Notes: generated from the letters alone by a model not told the origin. A stretch of DNA of 64,000 nt from Lysobacterales bacterium (GCA_014338185.1 QUBV01000009.1:1-64000); one strand, 5' to 3'; positions 1-14,395 are shown, counted from the first letter of the stretch. Numbers and translations: made by a program.

Positions 1-507
1 CTCCGCCTCGAGCTGTGCGCGCGCCGCGGCGGCTTCGGCCTGGGCCTGCTCGGCCGCGACGCGCGCTGCTTCGGCCTCGGCCTTGGCCTTGTCGGCCTCG
101 GCGCGTGCGGCCTCGGCTTCAGCCTTGGCCTGCTCAAGCTCGGCCTTGCTGCGCTGCGCCTGCGCGCGCGTGCGATCGGCGGCTGCGGCGGCAGCGGCTT
201 CCTTGGACGCTTCCTGGCGCTGCGCGCCCTTGTCCTCCACGCGCACCAGCACGCTTTCGTAGAACCCGTCGCGCAGGACCAGCTGCGCCTTGCCACCGGC
301 CTTCACCTTGGCAGCAATCCTGGCATGCCACTCGTGGGGCGCGGTGATGATGAGGCGTGCGCCCGAAGCCGCGGCCTCGCGGCCAAGCGCGGTCAGCGAA
401 GCGTCGGCGCCACCGCTCTGGAAGCTCGCGCCATCGATGTCGACGTTGTGCTGGGCGAACGCGGAAGTGGCGGCGAGCGCACTGGCGATGAGAACTTTTT
501 TCAACAT
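1..507 (-). CDS. Secreted coiled-coil protein, cut by the window edge
   Basis: I do not recognise the family. Reading starts at an ATG at 507 and stays open to the window edge, so 169 residues are visible and the C-terminus is missing. The N-terminus is a clear Sec signal peptide (MLKKVLIASALAATSAFAQ, cleavage expected after Ala18). Residues 20-95 form a small globular part with a hydrophobic, strand-like character. From about residue 95 onward the chain is almost only Ala, Glu, Gln, Lys and Arg in heptad-like order, which indicates a long periplasmic coiled coil. Proteins of this shape often end in an OmpA-like peptidoglycan-binding domain, but that part is not in the window. Function is unknown; the export signal and coiled coil are well supported. 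Confidence 0.7.
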   Translation of the reverse strand, partial: MLKKVLIASALAATSAFAQHNVDIDGASFQSGGADASLTALGREAAASGARLIITAPHEWHARIAAKVKAGGKAQLVLRDGFYESVLVRVEDKGAQRQEASKEAAAAAAADRTRAQAQRSKAELEQAKAEAEAARAEADKAKAEAEAARVAAEQAQAEAAAARAQLEAE

Positions 508-892
508 GTTCGGGCAACCCTGGCTGGAATCCATCGGCTGCCGCGCATGGCAGCCGGTATCGCATGGCAGGCCATCGGACCTGCCGACTGGCCCGCACCC
601 GGCGGGGTCGGGCGGGACTGACGAGCCGCGCACCTGCGGCGGCGGGACATGCATCGCGGCGGCTCGCCCCCGCTCGCCGCCTGGTCCGGGCCGATTATGC
701 GTGCGATCGATCCCGGCGCATATGCCATTACTCACTTTTTGACACGGACCGCTGCGCCCGCCCACCAGTCACGCCACGGTCCATGCGGTTGGTCGGACCG
801 GTGAGCGCACATCCATCGAATCAGTCACTTGCGTGCCAGCTTCGCATCCACTTCCACATGGCCGGCGGCGCTGACCGGCAGCTCGCAACACC
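508..892. other. Intergenic region between fumC and the coiled-coil protein gene
   Basis: About 385 bases without a convincing gene. It is the downstream side of fumC and the upstream side of the leftward gene ending at the window edge. Short open frames exist on both strands but none has a ribosome site or protein-like composition. I see no U-tract terminator and no strong promoter. The stretch near 735-742 (TTTTTGAC) is the only AT-rich patch. Confidence 0.5.
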
Positions 893-2287
893 TCAACCGC
901 CGGCCGAACCCCCGTGCACGCCGCCCTTGGTCAGCGCCGCCGGGTCGAGCAGCTTCTGCAGCTCGCTGCGCGACAGGCCCGTGGTCTCCAGCGCGACGTC
1001 GAGGATCGGCCGGCCCTGCTTGTAGGCCTGCTTGGCGGTGGCCGCACCCTTGTCATAGCCGATCACCGCGTTGAGCGCGGTCACCAGGATCGGGTTCCGG
1101 TCGAGAGCCTCGCGGATCTTGTCCTCGCGCACCTTGAAGCCCGCGATCGCCTTGTCCGCGAGCAGGCGCGAGGCGTTGGCGAGCAGCTGGATCGACTGCA
1201 GCAGATTGAGCGCGATCACCGGCAACATCACGTTGAGCTGGAAGTTGCCGGCCTGGCCGCCGATCGTGATCGTGGTGTCGTTGCCGATGACCTGCGCGCA
1301 CACCATCGCCATCGCCTCGGGAATCACCGGATTGACCTTGCCGGGCATGATCGACGACCCCGGCTGCAGCGCCGGCAGCTCGATCTCGCCCAGTCCGGCC
1401 AATGGGCCTGAGTTCATCCAGCGCAGGTCGTTGGCGATCTTGGTCAAGGTCACCGCCAGCGTCTTGAGCTGGCCCGACAGCTCGACCGCGGCATCCTGCG
1501 AGCTGATGCCCTCGAAATAGTCGTCGGCCGATACGAACTTCACGCCCGTGAGCCTGCCCAGCTCGGCGCTGATGCGCGGGCCGAGCTGGGCGTCGGCATT
1601 GATGCCGGTGCCCACGGCGGTGCCGCCCTGCGGCAACCGGCGCATGCGTTCGAGCGCCGACTCGAGGCGCGCCAGGTTCGAGCGCAGCTGCGCCGACCAG
1701 CCACCCAGTTCCTGGCCGAACGTCACCGGCATCGCGTCCATGAGGTGGGTGCGGCCGGTCTTGGCCACCTTCCTGAGCTCCTTGGCGCGCGCGTCGATCA
1801 CCTTGCGCAGGTGCACCAGCGCCGGCAGCAACTGCTCGGTCACGGTGAGCGTCGCGCTCACATGGATCGCGGTCGGGATCACGTCGTTGGAGGACTGGCC
1901 GTTGTTGACGTCGTCGTTGGGATGCACCTTGACGCCATCCTGCGCGCACACATGCGCGATCACCTCGTTCGCGTTCATGTTGGTCGAGGTGCCCGAACCG
2001 GTCTGGAACACGTCGATCGGGAAGTGGGCATCGAACTCGCCGCCGGCGACGCGCGCGGCAGCCTTGCGGATGGCCTTGGCCGAGGCCTTCTTCAGATGCC
2101 CGAGGTCGGCATTGGCCTGCGCCGCGGCCGACTTGATCAGGCCCAGCGCACGGATGAACTCGCGCGGCATGCGCAGCCCCGAGATCGGGAAGTTGTCGAC
2201 CGCACGCTGCGTCTGCGCACCGTAGAGCGCGTCGGCGGGCACCTTGAGTTCGCCCATGCTGTCGTGTTCGATCCGGTACTGGCTCAT
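893..2287 (-). CDS. fumC: Class II fumarate hydratase
   Basis: Interconverts fumarate and malate in the TCA cycle as a cytoplasmic, iron-independent homotetramer. The 464-residue product matches the usual FumC length of about 463. The superfamily signature GSSIMPGKVNP is present at roughly residues 310-320, and the N-terminal GAQTQRAVDNF and central TGTSTNMNANE-type substrate-binding regions (here GSGTSTNMNANEV) are intact. An upstream in-frame extension exists, but the ATG at 2287 gives the standard MSQYRIEHDSMGE start, has AGGG about ten bases before it, and lies 31 bases from a TATAAT box. The gene is divergent from the CNNM/CBS gene. A second member of the same superfamily, purB, lies 1.4 kb away on the other strand. 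Identification is very secure. Confidence 0.97.
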   Translation of the reverse strand: MSQYRIEHDSMGELKVPADALYGAQTQRAVDNFPISGLRMPREFIRALGLIKSAAAQANADLGHLKKASAKAIRKAAARVAGGEFDAHFPIDVFQTGSGTSTNMNANEVIAHVCAQDGVKVHPNDDVNNGQSSNDVIPTAIHVSATLTVTEQLLPALVHLRKVIDARAKELRKVAKTGRTHLMDAMPVTFGQELGGWSAQLRSNLARLESALERMRRLPQGGTAVGTGINADAQLGPRISAELGRLTGVKFVSADDYFEGISSQDAAVELSGQLKTLAVTLTKIANDLRWMNSGPLAGLGEIELPALQPGSSIMPGKVNPVIPEAMAMVCAQVIGNDTTITIGGQAGNFQLNVMLPVIALNLLQSIQLLANASRLLADKAIAGFKVREDKIREALDRNPILVTALNAVIGYDKGAATAKQAYKQGRPILDVALETTGLSRSELQKLLDPAALTKGGVHGGSAGG

Positions 2288-2317
2288 GACTTGCCCTGGC
2301 TGGAATGGGAACCGCGG

Positions 2318-2323
2318 ATTATA
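2318..2323 (-). promoter_or_regulatory. Probable fumC -10 box
   Basis: On the minus strand this reads TATAAT, a perfect sigma-70 -10 box in very GC-rich DNA. It would place the transcript start near 2311 and give a leader of about 24 bases before the fumC ATG. No good -35 element is visible at 16-18 bases spacing. Confidence 0.55.
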
Positions 2324-2365
2324 GCGCCGTGCCCGGATCGCACCGGGCCAGCGCGGCCGCGATGC

Positions 2366-5077
<2,712 letters not shown>

Positions 5078-5180
5078 ACGCCGGCCCGCGCCGCCGGCGT
5101 GCGGGAGGTCCGGCCCAAGCCAAGGCGATGACGGCTTGCCGCTCCCGCAGCCACGCCCACCCGCGCATCAGCCACGACAA

Positions 5181-5207
5181 TGGCGCGACCCTCCCTGGGT
5201 CGCGCCA
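5181..5207. terminator. Perfect 11-bp hairpin between convergent genes
   Basis: TGGCGCGACCC and its exact reverse complement flank a five-base loop. It lies between purB (rightward) and a leftward gene, so it could end or protect both transcripts. Neither side carries a long T run, so it may depend on Rho or act as a 3' stabiliser rather than a classic intrinsic terminator. Confidence 0.55.
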
Positions 5208-5247
5208 CCTGACTCGCTGCCGCGTGTGACCCTCCTGGCGACCCCGC

Positions 5248-5793
5248 CTATTCCCCCCAGAACACCCTCACACCGCAGAACAGCAACGGGCGCGGCGTCT
5301 CGAAACCATCTGCAAGGATGGTGTCGTCATCGCGAAACCGCACGTTGATCGCGTACGCATTCGCCTCGCGAACCACCACTTGCGCAATTTCGGGCGAGAG
5401 CACCGAGCTGTATCCAGTGGCGTTTGTGGTCGTGATGAGTCCAAGATCCTCGAAACTGCCTTGTGCGTCGTACGTCGTGACTGCCGACAACAAGTCTCCA
5501 CGTCCTTCATCACGAAAGTAGGTTCGAACGTAGCGGAGCAGTGCGCCATCGGGCAGCAGTAGTTTGTGCGTCAAGTCAGTCCAGTAGGGTGCCCTTACGC
5601 AACCTCCCCCATCATAGGTGTGGCTCATGTTGGAACTGCGCGCAATGAAGGTCACCGCAGGGATCATCAGCCAGTGATCCGTCGTGCCCATCACCACAGA
5701 GTCGGCTTCGGCACCGCTTGCAGACGGAGCCTGGAGGCAAGCACAGGCTGCCGCTGCCAGCAGCACGGGCAAGCGGGTTGTGGAGTGCGTCAT
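5248..5793 (-). CDS. Secreted protein of unknown function, paralog B of a tandem pair
   Basis: I do not recognise the family. The 181-residue product starts with a signal peptide (MTHSTTRLPVLLAAAACACL...) ending near ASGA. The chosen ATG at 5793 has GAGGGGG just upstream; a longer in-frame extension is not needed. Conserved blocks shared with its neighbour at 5804-6397 are an RSSxxxxTYxGxGCV/I block, a TxYDAxGxF block and a C-terminal CGVRxFxx block. The two conserved cysteines could form a disulfide. A short stretch DDDTILADGFE is inserted just before the last block and resembles the C-terminal tail of the secreted metalloprotease at 30177-31514. Base composition is less GC-rich than nearby housekeeping genes. 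It lies ten bases downstream of its paralog, so they are likely co-transcribed. Confidence 0.75.
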   Translation of the reverse strand: MTHSTTRLPVLLAAAACACLQAPSASGAEADSVVMGTTDHWLMIPAVTFIARSSNMSHTYDGGGCVRAPYWTDLTHKLLLPDGALLRYVRTYFRDEGRGDLLSAVTTYDAQGSFEDLGLITTTNATGYSSVLSPEIAQVVVREANAYAINVRFRDDDTILADGFETPRPLLFCGVRVFWGE

Positions 5794-5803
5794 GACCACC
5801 CCC

Positions 5804-6397
5804 TCACGGAATGCTGTAGAAAAGACGCACACCGCAGATCGCGGTCGACGTGGACGTTCCGGCCTGTCTCACATTGAACACATACGACCGGGCAGCGTTG
5901 TCGGTGACCAGGTAGGGGGAGAAGGTGAAGGCGGCCGTACCGTAACCGGCCGCTGGATCACTCTGGGCCGGGCCGTAATCGGTGAATCCCCCAGCGGCAT
6001 CGTAGGAGGTCACATACGCATTCACGTGGTTGCTGGCATCGGTATCCTTGTAGTAGACGCGCAGCACCGCCATCGAAGCGCCGTCCTCGATCTGGATGTC
6101 GGACACGACGAAATCGGATGTGGCGCGAATGCAACCCGTGCCCACGTAGGTGGATACGTCGCTGCTCGAACGACGCACCATCGCACTGGCAGGCACGAAG
6201 TAATACTTCCAGGTGAGGAACGGTCGTGCGGCGGCGAAACTCGCCTCCAGCGCATCATCAGGTCCGAACTGGATCTGTCCGCCCGATGTTGAACCGGTCG
6301 TGGAATGCGCCAGCGGCCCATCGGACACCTGCGCCAATGACGGTCCGGCCGCAACCAGCGCAGCACATGCGAACAACCCCTGCAACTTGATCTTCAT
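5804..6397 (-). CDS. Secreted protein of unknown function, paralog A of a tandem pair
   Basis: A 197-residue exported protein with signal peptide MKIKLQGLFACAALVAAGPS ending at LAQ. The start at 6397 is preceded by GAGGGAA at a good distance. An in-frame upstream extension lacks both features. The mature part shares with the downstream paralog the blocks RRSSSDVSTYVGTGCI, TSYDAAGGFTDYG and AICGVRLFYS, giving two conserved cysteines. The rest looks beta-rich. There is no catalytic motif I can name. Being first of the pair, it probably carries the promoter (a TATCTT-like box lies about 75 bases upstream). A surface or periplasmic binding role is possible, but that is a guess. Confidence 0.75.
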   Translation of the reverse strand: MKIKLQGLFACAALVAAGPSLAQVSDGPLAHSTTGSTSGGQIQFGPDDALEASFAAARPFLTWKYYFVPASAMVRRSSSDVSTYVGTGCIRATSDFVVSDIQIEDGASMAVLRVYYKDTDASNHVNAYVTSYDAAGGFTDYGPAQSDPAAGYGTAAFTFSPYLVTDNAARSYVFNVRQAGTSTSTAICGVRLFYSIP

Positions 6398-6713
6398 GGA
6401 GCAATTCCCTCGTTGTTTTTGGATGGGGCCGCCACGCATGGTCATGCGCCGCACATCGTGCCGAGCCCCACGGCGAAGATACCCGAGCCCCAGCCCTGCC
6501 GATAGGCGCATGGTCGACAGCCATTGCGCCAACCTCGTCACGCATCTCGTGAGACGTGCTCGCGCAATCGCGCCGAACCTGTGCTGCGCATCGGGCCGGC
6601 TACGCGACCCGGCACTTTACGGCAGGCTACACTGGCGCCACCCGACCCACGCCACGCGCAGCCGCCTGCGCGCCACGGCGTTGTGCTTCGCCCGCCATCC
6701 ACGGAGACGCCCG

Positions 6714-7670
6714 ATGATCCGCGATGACTTCCACGTCGAACTGGCCAACTGGGACAGCGACGGCGCGCAGCTGCGCGCGCTGCGCGAGCAGGTGTTCGTG
6801 GTCGAACAGCAGGTGCCGGCGGAGGATGAACTCGACGGCCTCGATGCACAGGCGCTGCACGTGGCCGCGCGCACGAGCGACGGCAGCGTGATCGGCACCG
6901 CGCGCATGACGGCGCAGCGCACGATCGGACGCATGGCGGTGCTGCGCGAGTGGCGCGGCCGCGGCGTCGGCAGCGCGCTGCTGCGCACGCTGCTCGAACA
7001 TGCGCGTGCGCGCGGCTGGCCCGGGGTCGAACTGCACGCGCAAAGCCATGCGATCGCCTTCTACGCACGCGCGGGGTTCAGCGTGGATGGCGATGAGTTC
7101 CTCGAGTGCGGCATCGCCCATCGCCGCATGCGCCTTGCGCTGCAGGCGCCGGTGCCGCCACCCGCAGCCGCGCCGACGCAGCGTCCGCAGCCACGGCCGT
7201 TGCAGGCGCAGACCTTTGGCGAAGTCAGTGACGCGATGCTGGTGCTGCTCGCCGATGCACGCCACGAGGTGGCGCTGTTCAGCCGCGACCTGGAGCCGGG
7301 CCTGCTCGACAACGACACCTTCGTCGAGGCATTCAAGCGCATCGCGCTGGGCGGGCGCCGCGCGCGCGTGCGCATCCTGGTGCAGGAGCCGCGCCGCGCG
7401 ATCAGCGAGGGCCATGGCCTGCTGCGGCTGGCCCAGCAACTGCCGAGCGTGATCGAACTGCGCGTGCCGGTGGAAGATCGCGATCTGGCCGAGCCGGCGG
7501 CATTCCTCATCAACGATCGCGGCGGCTACCTCGTGCGCGCACTCGGCGCCCGCCCCGAAGCCGACGGCAACACCTGTGGCCCGGGCCGCCACGCGCAGTT
7601 GCTGGCGAGCTTCAACGAGATCTGGGAGCGTTCACAGCCCAGTGCCGACTTGCGCGTGCTCGGGATCTGA
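6714..7670 (+). CDS. GNAT N-acetyltransferase fused to a PLD-like C-terminal domain
   Basis: The first 145 residues of this 318-residue protein are a GNAT acetyltransferase of the ElaA type: VVEQQVP near the start, acetyl-CoA loop REWRGRGVGSALL near residues 82-94, and AFYARAGF near 117. A Pro/Ala/Gln linker (about 147-170) leads to a C-terminal domain of about 145 residues with alternating strands and helices that looks like a degenerate phospholipase-D fold without an HKD motif. I believe this is the DUF7931-type partner domain known from Xanthomonads. The ATG at 6714 has GGAGA nine bases upstream. The substrate is unknown. A 9-bp stem hairpin follows 46 bases after the stop. Confidence 0.8.
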   Translation: MIRDDFHVELANWDSDGAQLRALREQVFVVEQQVPAEDELDGLDAQALHVAARTSDGSVIGTARMTAQRTIGRMAVLREWRGRGVGSALLRTLLEHARARGWPGVELHAQSHAIAFYARAGFSVDGDEFLECGIAHRRMRLALQAPVPPPAAAPTQRPQPRPLQAQTFGEVSDAMLVLLADARHEVALFSRDLEPGLLDNDTFVEAFKRIALGGRRARVRILVQEPRRAISEGHGLLRLAQQLPSVIELRVPVEDRDLAEPAAFLINDRGGYLVRALGARPEADGNTCGPGRHAQLLASFNEIWERSQPSADLRVLGI

Positions 7671-7716
7671 ACCAGCGCGGCAGCGTGCGCCACGGGCGCG
7701 GCGCCACCACGCCCCG

Positions 7717-7740
7717 GCACACCCGCGCCCACGGGTGTGC
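7717..7740 (+). terminator. Hairpin after the GNAT fusion gene
   Basis: Perfect 9-bp stem GCACACCCG/CGGGTGTGC with a six-base loop, located 46 bases after the GNAT stop and 52 bases before the sucA -35 region. There is no T run after it. It probably separates the two transcription units. Confidence 0.45.
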
Positions 7741-7791
7741 GGGCGTCGCTGACTGGGCGGCAACCTGCCCCGGGCCGCGCTGTGTGCAACC

Positions 7792-7820
7792 GCAACAAAC
7801 GACGGGTGAAACGTTATAAT
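7792..7820 (+). promoter_or_regulatory. Probable promoter of sucA-sucB-lpdA
   Basis: A perfect TATAAT box at 7815-7820 stands out in GC-rich DNA. At 17 bases spacing the -35 position reads GCAACA (7792-7797), only a partial match to TTGACA, which suggests an activator or an extended contact. The start would be near 7827, giving a leader of about 90 bases before the GTG of sucA. Confidence 0.6.
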
Positions 7821-7915
7821 CCCGTTGCTGTGCCGGTTGCGGCCATTGCAACCCGCCCGCCCGTCCACGGCGCGCAACGCCGCGCGCCCTCTCCCGTGTA
7901 CACGAAGGCCGTAGC

Positions 7916-10816
7916 GTGAGCGCAAACCCGACATCCCCCAACCTGTTCCAGCAGTTCCAGACCACCTCGGCCATCGCGGGTGGCAATGCGGCCTACCTCG
8001 ACGAACTGTACGAAGCATGGCTGGCCGATCCCGACGCGGTCGAACCGGCCTGGCGCAGCTACTTCGGCCAGTTGCAGGGGCGTGGCGCACGCGACGCCTC
8101 GCACTTGGCCGCGATCGCGCGCATCGAGGCCGCGCAGCGCCAGCCACGCACGGCCCCGGGCGCGCTGGTGGCGGTGGCCGACACGGCACAGTCGCAGAAG
8201 CAGGCCGCGGTACTCAAGCTCGTGACCGCCTATCGCTCGCGCGGCCACCTGGCGGCCAAGCTCGATCCGCTGGAACTGGAACAGGCGTTCCCCGAATCCG
8301 ACCTCAAGGCGATCGGCCTGTTGCCGCGTCCGGGCGCGCCCGACCTGCAGCCCGAGTACCACGGGCTCGACGCGTCCGATCTCGACAGCCAGTTCAGCAC
8401 CGGCTCGCTGGCCGGCCCGGCCCGCCTCAAGTTGCGCGACCTGCTCGCGCGGCTGCGTGCCACCTATGCGGGCAGCATCGGCGCCGAGTTCATGCATATC
8501 TCCGACGTCGAGCAGCGCCAGTGGGTGCACGAGCAGCTCGAGCGCGCGGGCGGTGACTACGGCCTGAGCACCGCCGACCAGCGGCGCGTGCTGGAAAAGC
8601 TCGTGCAGGCCGACGGCCTCGAGCGTTACCTGCACACCAAGTACGTCGGCCAGAAGCGCTTTTCGCTGGAAGGCGGCGACAGCCTGATCCCGCTGCTGGA
8701 CGAATTCGTGCGCCGTGGCGGCGCCGACGGCATGCGCGACATGGTGATCGGCATGGCCCATCGCGGCCGCCTCAACGTGCTCGTCAACATCCTCGGCAAG
8801 TCGCCGGAAAAGCTGTTCGCGGAATTCGACGGCAAGTTCGACCACCCCGACGATCCGGCCCACTCGGGCGACGTGAAGTACCACATGGGCTTCTCGGCCA
8901 ACGTGAGGACGCCCGGACGCACCGTGCACCTCGCACTCGCGTTCAACCCCTCGCACCTGGAAATCGTCAATCCGGTGGTGTGCGGCTCGGTGCGCGCGCG
9001 CCAGGTGCGGCGCAACGACGTCGGGCGCGAGCATGTGGTGCCGGTGCTCATCCACGGCGACTCGGCCTTTGCCGGCCAGGGCGTCAACATGGAACTGCTC
9101 AACATGTCGCAGGCGCGCGGCTTCGCGGTCGGCGGCGCGCTGCACGTGGTGGTCAACAACCAGGTCGGCTTCACCACCTCCAACCCGCACGACACGCGCT
9201 CGACGCTGTACTGCACCGACGTTGCCAAGATGCTCAGCGCGCCGGTGTTCCACGTCAACGGCGATGATCCCGAGGCAGTGCTGTTCGTGGCGCGGCTCGC
9301 GTTCGACTTCCGCCAGAAGTTCAAGCGCGACGTGGTGATCGACCTGGTCTGCTATCGCCGCCACGGCCACAACGAGGCCGACGAGCCCGCGGCGACGCAG
9401 CCGCTCATGTACCAAGTCATCCGCGCCCGGCCGCCCGCGCGCGAGCTGTACGCGCGCAAGCTCGTCGCGGCAGGCACGCTCGACCCGGCCGATGCCGAGC
9501 GCATGGTCGAGGACTACCGCAAGCGGCTCGAGGCGGGCACGCCGATTCCCGAACTCGACGCCGATTTCAAGGACGAGTTCGCGGTCGACTGGACGCGCCA
9601 CATCGGTGCACGGCTCGACCAGCAGGTGGCCACCGGCGTGCCGCGCGAGCAACTGGCGGCGCTCGGCCACGCCATCCTCGACCTGCCGTCGGGCCTGACC
9701 CTGCATCCGCGCGTGGCCAAGATCTACGCCGATCGCGTCAAGATGGCCGCAGGCGAGCATCCGCTCGACTGGGGCGCGGCCGAGAATCTCGCCTACGCCT
9801 CGCTCATCGCCGACGGCCACGACCTGCGCCTGGTCGGCCAGGACAGCGGCCGCGGCACCTTCTTCCACCGCCACGCGGTGCTGCACGACCAGAACAGCGG
9901 CGGCGCCTACCTGCCGCTCGCGCGCGTGCGCGAGGGCGCCAGCGTCACCATCGTCGATTCGCTGCTGAGCGAAGAGGCGGTGATGGCGTTCGAGTACGGC
10001 TACTCCACCGCCGATGCCAACACGCTGGTGCTGTGGGAAGCGCAGTTCGGCGATTTCGCCAACGGCGCGCAGGTCGTGGTCGACCAGTTCATCTCATCGG
10101 GCGAGGCCAAGTGGGACCGCCTGTCGGGGCTGGTGCTGCTGCTGCCGCACGGCTACGAAGGCCAGGGTCCCGAGCACTCCTCGGCGCGCCTGGAGCGCTA
10201 CCTGCAACTGTGCGCGCTCGACAACATGCAAGTGTGCGTGCCGACCACGCCCGCACAGATGTTCCACCTGCTGCGGCGCCAGATGCGGCGCGACTGCCGC
10301 AAGCCGCTGGTGGTGCTCACGCCCAAGTCGCTGCTGCGCCACAAGCATGCGGTGTCCTCGCTCGACGAGTTGGCCAATGGCCAGTTCCAGACGGTGATCG
10401 CCGACAGCACCGCCAAGGGCGGGCAGAAGGTCGAGCGCGTGGTGCTGTGCGCGGGCAAGGTCTACTACGACCTGGTCGAGGAAGCCGACAAGCGCGCGCT
10501 CGGCAACGTCGCGATCGTGCGCGTCGAGCAGCTGTATCCGTTCCCGCGCGAGGCGGTTTCCGCGGCGCTGGCGCGGCAGGCCGCGCTCAAGGACGTGATC
10601 TGGTGCCAGGAGGAGCCGATGAACCAGGGTGCGTGGTACCAGATCCGCCATCACCTGCAGGCGGTCACCCCCGCGCACGCCACGCTCGGCTATGCCGGGC
10701 GCGGGCGCTCGCCGGCACCGGCCTGTGGCCACCTGTCGACCCACGTGGCCGAGCAGGCGGCGCTGCTCGAGCAGGCGCTGGTGGGCCCGGCCGGCTTGCA
10801 CAACACCGCCGAGTAA
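7916..10816 (+). CDS. sucA: 2-oxoglutarate dehydrogenase E1 component
   Basis: Thiamine-diphosphate enzyme that decarboxylates 2-oxoglutarate and hands the succinyl group to the lipoyl arm of SucB. At 966 residues it has the family's typical length of about 930-960. The N-terminal YLDELYEAWLADP segment is the E1o tail that docks to the E2/E3 core. Active-site signatures are intact: GMAHRGRLNVL (about residue 280), FNPSHLEIVNPV, GDSAFAGQG and YRRHGHNEADEPA (about residue 480). Translation begins with GTG at 7916, preceded by GAAGG; no in-frame ATG nearby fits better. It is the first gene of the complex, followed by a hairpin and then sucB. Confidence 0.97.
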   Translation: MSANPTSPNLFQQFQTTSAIAGGNAAYLDELYEAWLADPDAVEPAWRSYFGQLQGRGARDASHLAAIARIEAAQRQPRTAPGALVAVADTAQSQKQAAVLKLVTAYRSRGHLAAKLDPLELEQAFPESDLKAIGLLPRPGAPDLQPEYHGLDASDLDSQFSTGSLAGPARLKLRDLLARLRATYAGSIGAEFMHISDVEQRQWVHEQLERAGGDYGLSTADQRRVLEKLVQADGLERYLHTKYVGQKRFSLEGGDSLIPLLDEFVRRGGADGMRDMVIGMAHRGRLNVLVNILGKSPEKLFAEFDGKFDHPDDPAHSGDVKYHMGFSANVRTPGRTVHLALAFNPSHLEIVNPVVCGSVRARQVRRNDVGREHVVPVLIHGDSAFAGQGVNMELLNMSQARGFAVGGALHVVVNNQVGFTTSNPHDTRSTLYCTDVAKMLSAPVFHVNGDDPEAVLFVARLAFDFRQKFKRDVVIDLVCYRRHGHNEADEPAATQPLMYQVIRARPPARELYARKLVAAGTLDPADAERMVEDYRKRLEAGTPIPELDADFKDEFAVDWTRHIGARLDQQVATGVPREQLAALGHAILDLPSGLTLHPRVAKIYADRVKMAAGEHPLDWGAAENLAYASLIADGHDLRLVGQDSGRGTFFHRHAVLHDQNSGGAYLPLARVREGASVTIVDSLLSEEAVMAFEYGYSTADANTLVLWEAQFGDFANGAQVVVDQFISSGEAKWDRLSGLVLLLPHGYEGQGPEHSSARLERYLQLCALDNMQVCVPTTPAQMFHLLRRQMRRDCRKPLVVLTPKSLLRHKHAVSSLDELANGQFQTVIADSTAKGGQKVERVVLCAGKVYYDLVEEADKRALGNVAIVRVEQLYPFPREAVSAALARQAALKDVIWCQEEPMNQGAWYQIRHHLQAVTPAHATLGYAGRGRSPAPACGHLSTHVAEQAALLEQALVGPAGLHNTAE

Positions 10817-10833
10817 AGCCTTCCCTTGTGAGC

Positions 10834-10855
10834 GCGCGGCCGGGATCGGCCGCGC
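10834..10855 (+). other. Hairpin between sucA and sucB
   Basis: Perfect 9-bp stem GCGCGGCCG/CGGCCGCGC with loop GGAT, starting 17 bases after the sucA stop. Without a T run it is more likely a processing or stabilising element that sets relative amounts of SucA and SucB than a full terminator. Confidence 0.45.
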
Positions 10856-10900
10856 CACGACTATCACGGCCATGGCCGGCCGCACGCCCAGGACCAAGTC

Positions 10901-13652
<2,752 letters not shown>

Positions 13653-13695
13653 TACGAATCGCACAGGAAACCGTTCAACACATAAGGAGCCTCTC

Positions 13696-14354
13696 GTGCA
13701 AGCATGGAAACTTGTCGGATCTGCCATCGCCGCAGGCTGGTTGACCGCGTGTTCCGATCCGAAGGCGACCAGCAAAGCCAATTTCGAGACGGCACTGGAC
13801 GCATACTTCCAACAGACGCGCGCACCGGCCTGCGTCGACTTTCGCTCGCTCGATGCCCGTTTCCCGTGACGCTTCCGGACACGCGCAACCAACTGCAAGA
13901 CATGGCAAGCAACGCGACGCAGGTTCTTGCAATGGCTTCCGTCGGCCTACTGACGGGAAGCGCAACCACCATGGAGCCGCGCGGTTTCACATTGGACAAA
14001 CCCAAGCCCGTTGCCGCGACCCGTTACGAGTTGAGCGAATTGGGCAAGAAGTACTATCAGGATGGCTCCATCGGTAGCGGACTCGGCAAAAGGCGGGTGC
14101 ATCAACTGTGCTTTGGCACGCCGAAGGTCGTCGCCGTTGACAGCTATGCCGAACCGGCGGACATGATGGGCTATCGCATCTCGAAGGTCAGCTACCGCTA
14201 CACGATCGACGACATTGCCGAATGGACGAAGGATGCTTCGATCCAGAAGGCATTCCCAAATATCGCCAAACGACTTGCCACAGCACAAGTCAGCACCGAT
14301 GCATTCGTGCTCGCGTCCGAGGGCTGGCAGCACAAAAACCTTGCCACACGGTGA
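13696..14354 (+). pseudogene. Lipoprotein gene with a -1 frameshift
   Basis: Translation from GTG at 13696 (AAGGAG seven bases upstream) gives a lipoprotein signal ending in the lipobox LTAC, then about 40 mature residues, and stops at TGA 13867-13869. The missing part continues at once in the -1 frame to 14354 with well-formed protein sequence (TLPDTRNQLQDMA... to ...SEGWQHKNLATR). Together they would make one lipoprotein of about 219 residues. The break is at TTTCCC (13860-13865): one missing base, or slippage on T_TTC_CCG, would restore the frame. It may be a real pseudogene, a sequencing indel or, less likely, programmed slippage. I do not recognise the family. Base composition is lower in GC than the surroundings, which fits an accessory gene. 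Confidence 0.65.
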
Positions 14355-14373
14355 GTGGCCGACTCATTGGCCG

Positions 14374-14395
14374 TCCCGGCGACCGCCTGGATTCA
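14374..14395 (+). repeat. Decayed copy of the palindromic repeat
   Basis: This 22-base stretch matches the intact repeat at 14508-14540 at 18 of 22 positions (TCCCGGCG core followed by CCTGGATTCA), in the same orientation. The stem is disrupted, so it looks like an older copy. Confidence 0.5.

Noticed and set aside
7814..9886. Long open frame of 690 codons on the minus strand opposite sucA
   Set aside because: It is antisense to an unmistakable sucA and rich in His, Ala, Val and Arg, typical of mirror frames in high-GC genes.
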